From positions 620,001 through 684,000 of the forward strand of contig JAMWFC010000077.1 of the NCBI GenBank assembly GCA_027475525.1: DNA of 64,000 bases, written 5' to 3'. Below, one piece after another: positions 21,961-32,943 of this stretch. How positions within the stretch are numbered: the stretch's first letter is position 1; each line of letters begins with the position of its first letter. The notes below the pieces were generated by a model. That model saw only the letters and a list, made by a program, of their open reading frames with translations. It searched no databases and was not told where the DNA came from. The DNA comes from Macrolepiota albuminosa. Taxonomy: Eukaryota > Basidiomycota > Agaricomycetes > Agaricales > Agaricaceae. The translations under genes were made by a program, and so were the position numbers.

Positions 21961-24483
21961 CTACGGATCATACTCGGGAAGGGCGGGATCGCCCAAAGGA
22001 AGCAAGTCCCCGTCCTGGATCGAGTTACTCGCTTGCCACTCAAGCGCAGCTGTAATATCGTCATGGAGCTCGAGAAGGAGGCGCTCGCGGCGAGCTAAGG
22101 TAGAAACGCGAGGACGCAGGTTTGCAAGTTCGCGACCAACGGCTTCGGTCGCATCCTCGATATGGCGGAGTTGCTGGCGAAGGTCGGCAGAAGGGCGGAG
22201 AGGGGTAACAGGATAGGAGAACTCGTCCCCGAGCCAAGGGAAGGCGTCACCAGAAACTCGCATGGCGGGAGGGGGAGTCCAAAAGGGATCGAACTTATGG
22301 AAGGTTAGAAAAGGGGAGAAATGGGGGAACAAACAAAAACGGACGTACCCGGACAGTTACAGGCGCACGGGGTGTCCACTCATGGCGCTCGTCGCCGGGG
22401 GACATAGCTCGGGCGGAAGAAAGATGGATGCCGTAGGGAGGCAAGTATCTCCAGCGGCGACGACGCTCACCTTCCGGCACCAGGGTTCCTTCGGATTCCG
22501 GCGCCGCAGAAGTCTCGCGACTACTAGGAAAAGAAGAGGAGCTGTGGGGAGGAGTAAGGGACGGAGTAATAGGGAGAGCCACCGGAGTGTCGCTAGCCGC
22601 AACCGACTCGGGGGCAGGGGTAGCGCCAGCGTCAGACATAACGACATCTTCGGCAGCAGGGATAGCCACGACGACGGGAACCGGAGTGGGGGACCTATCA
22701 GTCAAGAAGTTAGCACGCGGAGAGAAGAGGAGTTAGGGAAATGCGTACTGGTTACCACTGGGGTCACTCTGACGAGGGTTAGCGGCGATAGGGGGAGTAA
22801 GGCGAAGCAGGAGAGCGCGTACCGCCAACAGCGCATCGGCATCAACAACGGGCTCAGCTTCATCATCATCCTCTCCCTCGGCATCCCTCTCAGTACCTTC
22901 CCCCTCATCCGTAGAAGACTCGGTCGAAGACAAAACCACAGGCGTAGCAGGCGCTAGCTCGCGGCGCTTACCAGGGCTCTTGCCAGGAGACGCGACAACA
23001 GGCTTACGCTTCGAAAGGACGGGACGACGAGGAGAGCGAGCAAAAGGTGCCGCTACGGTAGTACCATCCTGGGTAGTCGGCAGCGCCAGGCTGGCTGCGC
23101 TGATTACTGTGGGTTGGTGAGTAGCCGCCAAATCACGTTGCTGCAGCACGAAGTCCCGGGCGTTACGAACCAACACTGCGCGCTCATAGTTCCTTTGCAT
23201 AATGGCGTCCCTACCACGTTCACGAGTACGAATCCCGTTGAAGGCGCAGCCTCGTTTCAACGCATCGCACCGATAGCAAGGCAGAGACGCGGTAGGAAAC
23301 CAGCAGCCCTCAGGGTCGTTCTCAGACCAACACTTGTCACACTAAGAAAGAAGTCAGCGACGGCATGAACCTCCAAAGGGGCAAAACAGTGCTTACCGCG
23401 CCAATCTTTGCCCTAAACGCGCGACGCTCCAAGGGCGCAACGGTAACCTTCTTCTTGCCGCCCAGCACTTGGACACCAGCCGGAACGCCGGTATCAATGA
23501 CGGTAGTATCACGGCGAAGGCGCAAAAGGTCGCGAAGCTCCGCGTCGGTGAACATGGTCTGGTTAGGCGCCTATCGACATTAACATTTAGGCGCTAAAGT
23601 CAAGCGACAACAAGCAAAGCACTTACGACATACAAAGGGGGAACACGAGCAGGGAGATTGATCTGGAAGGGGGAGAAGTCAGAAAAATGGAGTAAGGAAG
23701 ATAGGAAAAGAACGCACGGTACGTTTGGGAGGAGAACTAGCACGAGCAGGAGGCGCTCGTTCAATAACAATGGCGAAATTACGCGGAGGACCGTGAGAAG
23801 TTGGGCGCGTCGGGCCGGGTCGTGGCTCGCTACGAGAAACGGCAATACGTTTGATGGCCGAATGGGGAGGGGCAGTACGGACGGGAGAAGCAGCGCTTGG
23901 GGCAGGGCGAGTGGAAGAAGCAGCGCCACGAAAAGGGCTGCCAAGAACAGAAGGAGGCGGAACAGAAGTCGAAGAAGGAGGGGCGGTAGGAACAGAAGGG
24001 ACAGTAGAGGCCGAGGGGGCAGTAGGAAGACTGGCGACGGTGGGAGACGTAGCAACCGACTATTCAAGGATTAACAGTGGAAAAAGGGGAGAGGAGAAGG
24101 AAGGACTTACTTCGCTAACCTCGGTGCTAGCCAACAACGCGTCGATCTCGTCAGATAGGGAAGGAGCCTAGTATGGGCGCTGAACCTTAGCGCCACAACG
24201 CCAAAATCAAACTTAGAAAACTTACGAAAAGGTCCGCGAAAGGGCGCAACCAATCGGCACCCTCATACTCATGGTACCGGGCCACGCACCACTCGCGAAC
24301 CTCGTCACCCCGCTCCCAGGAACTGTCGGAGCCGCGGACCACGAGCCAGCGCCGATAGAGTTGCATAATACCAGGGACGGTTTGTGGCGCATCGGCGGGA
24401 CCGACAGACTTAGCGCGATCAAATAAATAGGAGGCCTTAGCCAGGAAATTGCGGAGAGCAGAGGCGTCGAAAGAAGTGGACAT
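21961..24483 (-). CDS. B cargo: antisense gene 1, eight-exon zinc-cluster-like protein
   Basis: Exons 24483-24226, 24167-24111, 24059-23718, 23662-23627, 23570-23397, 23341-22749, 22694-22349 and 22293-21961 join across seven GT-AG introns of 51-58 bp, all phase 0 except one phase 2, to a 712-residue protein ending in TAG. A TATA box (minus-strand TATAAAA at 24540-24534) lies about 50 bp before the ATG. Exon 6 opens with CX2CX8CX8CX2CX6C (residues about 290-321), close to the fungal Zn2Cys6 pattern except for X8 in the first loop. It is followed by a basic stretch (KSPGKRR) and an acidic run. Other exons are P/S/T-rich. I infer a nuclear, possibly DNA-binding protein. It lies antisense between pol and the 3' LTR, which is unusual. 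Confidence 0.8.
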
Positions 24484-24533
24484 ACTGGAAAGATGGGAAG
24501 GAAAACACGGGGAGGTGAAGTACGGAAAACGAC

Positions 24534-24540
24534 TTTTATA
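24534..24540 (-). promoter_or_regulatory. TATA box of antisense gene 1
   Basis: Minus-strand TATAAAA in CTTATAAAAGTCG, 51-57 bp upstream of the ATG at 24483 and about 90 bp inside the 3' LTR boundary. It suggests the antisense gene has its own promoter and argues against the upstream ATG at 24555. Confidence 0.6.
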
Positions 24541-24620
24541 AGGCGCCGGCGGCATTATACGGACCGTAGCGCAGTCAAATTAACGACGGCGTTTGACTGA
24601 GGACAGTCAATTTTTCAGTT

Positions 24621-24629
24621 GGGGGGAGA
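24621..24629 (+). other. B: polypurine tract
   Basis: GGGGGGAGA immediately before the 3' LTR, the expected plus-strand primer position. Confidence 0.8.
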
Positions 24630-25673
24630 TGATAGGCTTCTACTCGGACTGAGCGCATCAAGGGACATTATAGGCCGACCAACACTTGACACACTAAAGG
24701 CTCTAGCGACCAGCCTTGGGTACAGAGCAGCCCTAGCGCGGGCGCTCTATGGCAAGACTTGTCCATTCATCTCAACCACCAGTATCAGCCCCTCAGCGCA
24801 CTCCACTCAGTTACTTTGAAGACCAAGAAGACTCAGGACTCATAGCGCTAGCATAACGGCGGGAGGGGACTCTGACCAAACCCCGATCAGTACTGGAAGG
24901 AGTTAGCAATTGGCGCTGTCAATCACCGAGGCACCTCAATCAGAAGTCTAAAAGAATCAATGACGACGAGACAGGATACACGCAGACCCGACATTTAAAT
25001 CTATCAAAAGATGGTACAATGTTTAGCGCCGGAATTAGCGCTCACGGCGTCTGTCGAGGATTCCCCGACCATACCCCGGGATGGCATGGCCAATCAAATT
25101 ACATCAAAAAGTGAGCAAACTCGTACCACTTCTAAGTAGTTTTAGAGTCGCCGTTGGTCGCCGTCACCCATGTGCTGCAGGTCGCCGTTGACAGGTGGCC
25201 GTTAGCTACAGTCACGAAGGGAGGCGCTAAGCGGTAGCGCCGTCAATGGACTTATTTTGGAAATAATGTAGCGCATAGTATAAAAACTAGCTACTGGCCA
25301 TGTATATAACAACGAATCGTAACCTCTGGAGCACCCAAGTTACACTTAGCGTTCAAATCGCGCTAGCATTGCCTGACTTTGCCACCAAGTTCGGCGCTAG
25401 CTTCGTCTATCTCGTCTTCGTCGTTTACGGTGCCACCTACGGGCACACTACGCTGCGCTATTCGTTTCTTTCTCTATAACTTCTCCTAAACTACGACGCT
25501 TACCACTTGCTAGGTAGCACCCGAGGCGCTATCGTCTAGCGCACCGCCCTATCACCTCTGCTCGAGCACACCGGGACCCTGCCGGGACTCCTCACAAACC
25601 CGTACGCCAGGCGCTGGAGACGGCGTTGTACTGCGTATACGTCCAGCGCACCCAACCACAGTTGGCGTCATCA
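24630..25673 (+). repeat. B: 3' LTR
   Basis: 1044 bp, same ends and length as the 5' LTR with no difference seen by eye. It is followed by acgc at 25674-25677, the second copy of the target duplication. Confidence 0.96.
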
Positions 25674-27525
25674 ACGCGTCTCATTCGGACGCGCTGATCT
25701 CCACGGCACTCCGTCAGTGCAAACAGGTGTTCCTCCTTGTCATCACAAGCATAGTAGTCGCTGTCGTACACATCCACTGCAACGTATTCATCGCCATCAA
25801 TCTGGACGCTTTCAGCGTCATCCACTTCCGACCCGTCAGCCTCTGCTTGCGGCTCCTCCTTGGTTTCCTCGACGATTTCATTGTCCTCGTCGTCACTGAC
25901 GACATCGCTCGGTGCCGCAGCCGTATGGGCCGCTCGGATGTGTGCCTTAGGAGGGGCGGGACACTCCTTAGCAAAGTGCCCGCTCCTGCCACAATTGTAG
26001 CACGCTGAGGGGTCCCCGGCAGGCCTTCTCTGGCCCACTCCTGGAACTCCAGCAGTTTTACCCACCATACGCGCTGCAGGCGCCACTACTCCTCTTGGTG
26101 CTACTTGATTCTGACCCAAAACAGGTCGACTGTCCTTCGCTGGCAATTGTCCAGCAGGTTTCGATCGAGGCCGTTGGCCTCCAGGAATTGTCTTGCGAAC
26201 CACAAATCGCGGATTGCGATTGTTCTCCATCTCCGTCCGCTTGGCTAGGAAGGTTCCCACCTTCACTGCCTGACAGTTCACTGGTCCTCGGCGTGAACTA
26301 CGCTGCTCATAATGGTTTGCAGTCCGTGTCGACTGCTCATAACGGATGGCATACGCCAAAAATTCAGTCACAGTATTGACCTCCGGAGACAAGTTATCGT
26401 CGCGTATCAACGCTCTCCTCATGTCTGCGGGTATTCCGTCCAGGAATGTCTCGCGGATAGTGTATTCGTCTGGATAGACGGCCATATTCTGTGCATGACC
26501 CACCAGGTCATCATAAAAGGTCTGGACGCCAGTCTTAGCGTCATACACTGCCTTTCTAAAGGCATCGTGAGCTTCCTGCATCGTAGCAGCGTTAACGAAC
26601 CGATTATACAGTCCTATCAGGACCTCTTTAAATGTCCAGTGCGATTTGTCGCGATTAATGTGGAGAACATGGCGACGGAACCAATTCCGAGCCTCTCCTT
26701 CCATAAATTCGTGTAGCACGAATATCCTTTCCTGGTCCATGTCGTCTCCACCATAGCAGCAGGCTGCGAGGTGGTAGCACACGTCCATGGCCCAGTCCTC
26801 CAGTTGCGAGAACCTATGTCCTCCAGCATACGCACGTATGTGCTTACCATCGGATTTACGGGGGCTTACCCCAGCAGGGAACTTAAATCTGACTCCAAGG
26901 GAGTCATCCACCAGACGAGTGAGGCGGTCATGCATATGATCCATATGGATCCTGACCGCTTCATTCATTCCCGGCGTAGTTTCACGCAAATCATGAGGTG
27001 CGGGCATTGAAAATGCCCGAGGACTGCGAAACAGGTGCTCATTGACCACTCTTTCCGGCCGTGCGGTGGGCTGTTGCCTCACTTGTTGCTCTGCTGGTAA
27101 TCCACCAGCCTGCCTGCCCCTGTCACAACGATTATTATCGTCCTGATCGTCATTCCTACGATCACCTCTGCTGGTAATCCACCAGCCTGCCTGCCCCTGT
27201 CACAACGATTATTATCGTCCTGATCGTCATTCCTACGATCACAATCTCCACCGTTGTGATTGCGACGATTTGGCTCCCTCCGTTCGTAGTGACCACTACT
27301 GTCGTCACTACCACCCAGATCTCTGTCCGGTTCAGCAGTCCGAGCCGCGAATTGTCGCCGCATGTCATCGACAGGCGTTACGCCCTCACGCCCTTCAAAG
27401 ACTACCCCCTGGTCGTCAATGAACGACTCACCATGATCGCGCAAGTCCTGGTTGCGTATCCTTTGGTAATTGACGCGTTCATTCCAGTTGTCCACTAGGT
27501 GGACGCGTCGCACTACGCGTCGTGG
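25674..27525 (-). pseudogene. A: gag, C-terminal part with zinc knuckle
   Basis: Read on the minus strand from the TGA at 27526-27528 to the point where B enters. A charged start is followed by the capsid-like region (WAMDVCYHLAACCYGGDDMD, FMEGEARNWFRRHV, GLYNRFVNAATMQEAHDAFR) and a CCHC knuckle CYNCGRSGHFAKEC near 26010-25970. An acidic tail leads into the protease. The 77-bp duplication at 27089-27242 shifts the frame; taking one copy out restores a single open frame. C has the same gag order. Confidence 0.9.
27089..27242. repeat. 77-bp exact tandem duplication (3 of 6), breaks gag of A
   Basis: 27089-27165 is repeated exactly at 27166-27242. Because 77 is not a multiple of three, it puts the two halves of gag in different frames. 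Confidence 0.95.
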
Positions 27526-27528
27526 TCA

Positions 27529-28835
27529 CGTTCGCTCCTCAAGAATGTGGACTTCGTCCACCTCTTCCTTGATTGTAACTTGCTTACGAGGTGTCTTAAC
27601 CTCCTGCACTGCAAGTGCTGCCTCTGGCTCTGCCGGAGTCGTCGTTACAGTCTCCACCTCAGACAATGCCTGCTGAGGCACTCCGCTAACAATGCGTTGA
27701 CGGTTTGCGGCGTTCTGGCGCCGAATGTAGTCTTGCTGAGACTCATCAGCCTGACAAGGCGCATTGAGCAATTCCATCGCGTCCGCGATTAGTGGCGCTC
27801 GTCTGCGCACACTCATCTCACATTCTACGGAGTCGGCTGGAGTAGCCGTTGAGACTGCTGACCCTCGCGCCACTTTGCGCTTAAGGTATTCCACTACTTT
27901 GAGTTCGAAGATGCGCACAAACAATTCGATATATTCACTCGAATCTGCACGGGGTACATCGTGGCTCCTAGCCGCCAGCAACTGTAAGTGCTTCACTACA
28001 TAAAGCTGAAGACGCTTTCGCGTCGATTCCTTCACGACCGCCGGATATCGGTCCAATACTAGCTGCAACTGGATAGATAAGGTCAAATGCGACCTTTTGC
28101 TTTCCTCATCATCTGAGGACTCCAACTCGGACTCTAAGTCCATAACTCTCCTGAGGCCGTCATGCCTCACTTGCGGCTGTTTGCCGGCTCGTCGGTGCAA
28201 CTCTGGACTTCCAGGCGTTGTTAACGCCTTGTCCAACCTTACGACATTGTCGTCTTCCCTACTGACCACTATTGCTGGTCCTTGCTTCTGTACTTGTGTC
28301 GTCAACGACGACGGTCCCGGTTCAGTGGCAGCATTGGCCACATATTCCAAATGCCGTTCCGTAGGTGCAGTCCGGAATGGGGTGCTATGCGCAAACGCGC
28401 TGCCTTGTACCATTTCCGAGTACTGGGTAACGTCCGGTTGACCCTCCGAGGGAGCTGAAGAGCTCTCGGGCAATACCGGATACATCAGTGAGGGCATTTG
28501 GCTCGCTGGCAGCGACACTCCTGAGACCGCGGATCTATCTCCTGGTTTTCCACCAGGTCGTACAATGGACATCATCCGTGATACGGATAGCCCACCAGGC
28601 ATTCCATAGCTCGCGCTGACATCGCGAGGGGTCTTTTCGTCCCGCTTTGGATCCGTGATACGGATAGCCCACCAGGCATTCCATAGCTCGCGCTGACATC
28701 GCGAGGGGTCTTTTCGTCCCGCTTTGGTGGGGGTTGGTATGCTGACGCAGATTGCGTCTTCACAGCCTGTAGCACAGGTAAGTCACCTGCATCTGCAGCT
28801 GGGAACGGAGGATCCGGATCAAGAGAGCCAGTCAT
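27529..28835 (-). pseudogene. A: gag, N-terminal part
   Basis: The likely start is the ATG at 28835 (MTGSLDPDPPFPAADAG). The 77-bp duplication at 28574-28727 shifts the frame after GMPGGLSVSR; with one copy removed the reading runs unbroken to the TGA at 27526-27528. The protein is rich in S, P and E. A helical stretch (LQLYVVKHLQLLAARSHDV, then FELKVVEYLKRKVA) recurs in the same relative position as C's gag start. The TGA is followed by PRRVVRRVHLVDNW in the same frame, so an arginine codon is likely to have been lost. Confidence 0.85.
28574..28727. repeat. 77-bp exact tandem duplication (4 of 6), breaks start of gag of A
   Basis: 28574-28650 is repeated exactly at 28651-28727, near the N-terminus of gag. 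One copy removed restores the frame. Confidence 0.95.
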
Positions 28836-28946
28836 GGAAGCACGTTTTCAGCGTGATGCCAACAGAGAATCGAGAGGTTTTGATGAGAGTTGCCTAGTCG
28901 GTAACAAGCCTAGCGTCTAAAGCCGATAGCAGAAGATTTAAAAAAA

Positions 28947-29122
28947 TGTAACCTGGGGTTACTAGTCAGAACTATCTGTGTATTTCACACAGTGCTAAAT
29001 CAGACCGCAATATCAGATTTGACTAGTACTTAGTGCGAAAACAAGATGTTAGATTACGTAATACTCTACTAATTGATTATAGCGTCGTTGACGCTGATGG
29101 TAATCCGGATGACCCCGTTACA
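28947..29122 (-). repeat. A: 5' LTR
   Basis: 176 bp, partner of 4144-4319, followed by the target duplication gatca at 29123-29127. The sequence inside the LTR (28946 down) starts with seven T on the coding strand and shows no TGG primer-binding site next to it. Confidence 0.95.
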
Positions 29123-29176
29123 GATCATGTGTCCTCACAACATGAGGCTTCTGCCTCTCAAATGCTGTCCCTCAAG

Positions 29177-29896
29177 TCATTTAACTTGACTTGTAAGGAC
29201 GTAGGGTAGGCATACATCCACTGAGTCCTCAAGCTGTTTTGCCTTTTGCTGGCGCTTATCTGGAGACTTTGCGCCTTGATCATCAGGAGCGAGTATTTGC
29301 TTGTCTCTCCTTTTGGAGGCTTGATACTTCTCCTTGCTCATCATCACCAAATTGTGGTCTGAGCTCAGTCCAGGCATGGGCTGCACTTCCTCATCTACAT
29401 TTTCCACTGCTGGCACTTTGCGCTGGCCAAGTCATGGAGAATCCTTACACTTTTCTGTAGTGCGGTGATATTGCAGGTGATTATCAGTGTCATCTGCTGT
29501 AGCCCGTTTGGCTGGGATTACTTTCCCGTTCACTAGCACCTGACAGTGCTCAAAGTCTAGTATAACTTTGTTATGCCGCATGAATGGCGTTCCCAGTATC
29601 ATATCATAGCGATCAAAGTTTGCTACATCCATGTATTCCCAGCTATGTGAGCCCGGTGTCTGGACAATCACATTTGTCCCATACTGCACCATAGCACAAC
29701 TTTCTACGGTGCCCAGCTGCAGCACCAATGGCGTATCTAACTCCTGTACAGAAATTCCATACATGTGGGTGAACTGGGGCATTATACCCGAGGTGGTACT
29801 CCCAGAGTCCCATAAGGTCCATGCTTTGTGGCCATTTATGTCCACATACAAGACCAGGCACTCCTTGTCTGCCCGTTTCAGTGTAGGGCGCTGCAA
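29177..29896 (-). pseudogene. C: aspartic protease and following connector
   Basis: 29896-29432 holds the protease (TLWDSGSTTSGIMPQF, MILGTPFMRHNKVILDFE), nearly parallel to A. It ends in a TGA at the same position as the TGA closing A's protease block (11848). The same frame then continues at 29416-29177 as a lysine-rich connector to the breakpoint with A. Confidence 0.85.
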
Positions 29897-29908
29897 AGCA
29901 CCCTCTGC

Positions 29909-31746
29909 TCAATGAAGAGTCACCTTCTTCATCCAAACCACGTTATTTTTGTCGTGATCATTTGAGGATGGCCAATCCGTCATTGCTGCTAGGCACTCAG
30001 AGTTGCTGTTACAACTGTAGTACTTGTTGTCATAGACGTCATCAGATATGTTGATTGTGACGTACTCCTCCCCCTCCATGACCACGCTCTCAGGCTCAGT
30101 GCCCAATGCCTCCTCTGGAGGCTCTTGGTTGTTTGTGGGGTGCTCAGCCTCAGACTCAGCAGAGATGTCCCCATCACTCCCACTCATGGCTGCAGTATGT
30201 GCGGCTCAAAGGTGGGTGCAGGATATACACTCCTTTCTCGGGGCTCCCATCTTCACAGGGCAATTGGTAGCATAGTGGCCTGGCTGGCCACATGCAAAAC
30301 AGGTTCCTGTCTGACCAGATGGGTTGGACGGCTTGAATTCCGGCCTTAGTTTAGGATGTTCTCCATTTGGCACCCACTCCAGTTGTGGGCAGCTTTGCCC
30401 TTGATTTGCCACAGGAGTTCTGCGTATTACAAACTGTGTGTTGCAGTCACAATCCAAGTCAGCCTTCTTGGCCAAGAAGGTCCCCACATGCTGACCCCAT
30501 GAGGCTGCTCCAGCAGGCAGTAGTTGCCTGCTTCCCTCTTTGTGGCCACTATGATGTTTGTAGTAGTTAGCAGTCTTAAGGGACTGCTCATACCTGATGG
30601 CATACACCACAAATTCTTCCACATTGTTGACTTCTGGAGACAGCCTGTCCTTACATATCAGATAGTGGCGCATGTCCGCTGAAATACCATCCAAGAATGT
30701 TTCGAGCATCGTATACCCATCTGAGTATACTGCTATATTCTGGGCATGGTCATTAAGGGTATTGTAAAATCCTTGTACTCCCAACTTCTCAGTGTACTTG
30801 GCGGACTGGAAGTCCCACCTTGCATCCTGTAGCGTTGAGGAGTGCACAAATTGATTGTACAGTCCTGTAAGGACTCCTTTGAACATCCACTCATACTGGA
30901 CCAGGTTGACATGCAATACTGCTTGTCAAAACCACCCCATGGCCTCTCCAGCCAAGAACTTGGGCAGAACAAAGATTTGTTCTTGTTCCATATGGTCACC
31001 TCCATATAAGCATATGGTGAGGTGGGTGCATACATCCATTGCCTAGTCCTCCAAGTCACTGAACTTGGACATGCCTATGTAGGCAGCTCTAGGGGGTCAA
31101 CACTCCCAATTGCCTTGCGGCCTTCCACTGCAAATACATCTGCAGTTCAATAGTGAGCAAATCAGTATATTTAGTACTGAATACATTGGGCACTTCGTGC
31201 CCTTGTTGCTTAAGTGCTACTATATGCGCTGAGGCATAGCGCTCAAGTTGCGCTTGGATGGTGTAAATCCCAGAACACCTGCAAGCGCACAGTGTACGTG
31301 GTTTTCAACCGCTGCTCCTCTGCTCCAGTGTCGTTGTCGCTAGACAACTCAATCACCTCCTCTGGGGCTTCCTCCACTGCTGATATGCATGGGAAGCAAG
31401 TTTCCACACAGGCTACTTCAGGGCTTGCAGCCTCCTCCAGTACCTCCTCTATGCAGGCTTCTGCTATTCTGGAGGGCCTTGAGCCCACTGCAGTCCGCCT
31501 GGCCCCACTACTCTGTCCCCCAGTCTGTACCAACAACTCGGTGTCTCCTGAGACACCCTGGGTGCCTGTTGACTGCTGGCCTTCATCAGGGGGCCCTTTG
31601 GACGCTAGCCAGATGGACCATTGTGGTCCTCCTGGCAGCTGCAAAACTGAGGGAGTTAATCTCCCTGGCATCTTGTTCTGTGGCCATTGCTGGCCATCCT
31701 GTTGTGAGCTCTCATGTCTCTGGGCCTCGCCTTCATTCCTGGACAA
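29909..31746 (-). pseudogene. C: gag, decayed
   Basis: 31746-31243 is an N-terminal, Q/E/S-rich reading. 31059-30206 matches the capsid region of A (GLYNQFVHSSTLQDARWDFQ against GLYNRFVNAATMQEAHDAFR) and ends in the knuckle CFACGQPGHYATNC. 30187-29909 is the acidic tail. Several frameshifts and stops separate these blocks. Confidence 0.85.
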
Positions 31747-32024
31747 GTCGGTGCTCTGACCTCGGTTTCAAGCCTTGGGTCTTAACTGACCTGCATTGGA
31801 TGCTGGCGCATCCTGAGTGTCTGCTGGTTCTCCCTGTAGGTCATGGGCATTCCGCCCACCATCAGTAGAAACTGCAGGTATGGGATTACTCATCAATTTC
31901 CTGTTTGAAATTTGCACAGTGTGGCTGTGCAAGAAGCTCGAGAAGCTGATAGAGTTTTGTCAACAAACCCAGTGACTGATGTCGGATGCTAGGCAATAAA
32001 TCCTAGCTGGCGGATTCAAAAAAA

Positions 32025-32260
32025 TGTAATGAAGTTACAGTTGTGTGGGAGCTTAAAGTTCACACTGCACAGAATCAGACCAGTCTGGTCTATTGACTAT
32101 GTAGTATCAACACAAAATAAGCTGCTTAATAAGCAGCTGCTAAGGCTATTTATAGTAATGTAATTAATAATATTATATTATATAATAAATATAATATAAT
32201 ACTGCCTACTAAAGTAAGTACAAGCTATGTGGCCAGCGCCACATAGCGGACTATGCTACA
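32025..32260 (-). repeat. C: 5' LTR
   Basis: 236 bp with TG/CA ends (TGTAATG at 32025, GCTACA ending 32260). It sits at the position homologous to A's 5' LTR, next to the same poly-A (plus strand) boundary. It shares short blocks with the LTRs of A and E (CACAGTGCTAAATCAGACC in A and E; CACAGAATCAGACC here) but is longer and holds an AT-rich insert near 32155-32200. Its partner is outside the window. Confidence 0.8.
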
Positions 32261-32929
32261 AGGTTGGTTAAACTGGTCATTCAATGTTTTTCCACTCCTT
32301 CGACCATGCTTGTCAAATGTCTACACCTGCATTGCTGAAACATTGCATAATCCTACCGCTAGAATTTGGTGTAATATAGCCATGAGAAGTGATCTGCTCT
32401 GGGCCCTCCACCACATTGAACAAGACAGTGGAATTTGTCTTCTTGAGTTCACAGCTTGGACTCCAGAGGATGCGGACATTGTTGTCTATTCTAATGCTTG
32501 CCTTGGCTCTATGGCTTTCTGGTTCCCTTTGCTTCAGGAGGCTTTTAATTGCGACACACCTGACAACACATTCTCACACCTTATCTATTTTTTTTTGAAG
32601 CGCTTTGTATTGCTTCTGCTTTCCTTCATGCCTCACAACTCATTTCCGACAATTCCAAGGTCGTTGTTTACACTGACAATTCTAACACGGTGGGCATCTT
32701 CAATTCCCTCCATGCCAGTCCACTCTATAATCCTCTGCTCATTGCCATAGTTGATGTTATGCTTAATAAGAAACTCTGATTGAAGGTCCTTCACATTCCC
32801 AGCAAGGACAACATTGTTGCCGACGCTCTTTCTAGAGGCAATTTCATTGCCGCATTGAATCTTGAACCTGATCTCAGGATTGCTCCTTTTCAACCCCCTC
32901 AAAAACTGCTGGGGGCTGCCAAAAAATAA
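32261..32929 (+). pseudogene. DIRS-like element: RNase H domain, 5' part outside window
   Basis: The frame starts inside the domain (LNWSFNVFPLLRPCLS) directly after C's LTR. It continues with DIVVYSNACLGSMAFWFP, shifts frame at a T-run near 32588, then resumes with FFEALCIASAFL, VYTDNSNTVGIFNSL and HIPSKDNIVADALSRG. This is the RNase H-like end of the RT protein of DIRS/YR retroelements common in mushrooms. The RT itself would lie beyond the left edge, on the other side of C. Confidence 0.85.
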
Positions 32930-32943
32930 TTCCCACCTCTTCG

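Larger units (their letters stand above)
12345..25673 (+). mobile_element. LTR element B, young Ty3/gypsy type with antisense gene cargo
   Basis: LTRs of 1044 bp at 12345-13388 and 24630-25673 look identical by eye. Target duplication acgc lies at 12341-12344 and 25674-25677. A primer-binding site and a polypurine tract lie just inside the LTRs. Gag-protease (ORF1) and pol (ORF2) are intact on the plus strand. From 19743 to 24629 there is about 4.9 kb with no sense gene but three antisense genes readable as spliced. B is 13.3 kb, inserted in gag-pol of A in the opposite orientation, and is the youngest insertion in this nest. Confidence 0.96.
4144..29122 (-). mobile_element. Chromovirus A, full length, carrying nested element B
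   Basis: LTRs of 176 bp at 4144-4319 and 28947-29122 differ by one base noticed by eye (a CpG to CpA change). Both begin TGTAAC and end GTTACA on the coding strand. The 5-bp target duplication gatca is perfect (4139-4143, 29123-29127). The interior reads gag, protease, RT, RNase H, integrase and chromodomain in one frame, then a large separate 3' ORF. Element B (12345-25673) sits in gag-pol between the gag tail and the protease. Without B and one acgc, A is about 11.6 kb. Five in-frame TGA codons and two 77-bp duplications break the frames. Confidence 0.95.
29123..32260 (-). mobile_element. Chromovirus C, right part (5' half)
   Basis: The 5' half of C: LTR (32025-32260), gag and protease, on the minus strand, split from 1-4143 by A. 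The reading crossing the A insertion matches A's own pol (WAYDPRM at about 4100), which confirms the join. C itself lies within the RNase H gene of a DIRS-like element, whose frame resumes at 32261. Confidence 0.9.

Noticed and set aside
22262..22957. Plus-strand ORF of 231 codons in the B cargo
   Set aside because: It lies opposite the well-supported exons of antisense gene 1, has no initiation context and no recognisable domain.
23600..24067. Leucine- and proline-rich minus-strand ORF as a membrane protein
   Set aside because: It is an alternate frame of exon 3 of antisense gene 1; the phase-0 spliced frame is the consistent one.
5695..27528. TGA in A read as selenocysteine or reassigned sense codon
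   Set aside because: Sister copies have arginine-type or related codons at these places, the same pattern occurs in unrelated elements, and no selenocysteine signal is apparent. CpG decay explains it more simply.
32155..32200. AT-rich palindromic stretch in C's LTR as a replication origin
   Set aside because: Simple TA-rich expansion within an LTR; nothing else supports an origin.
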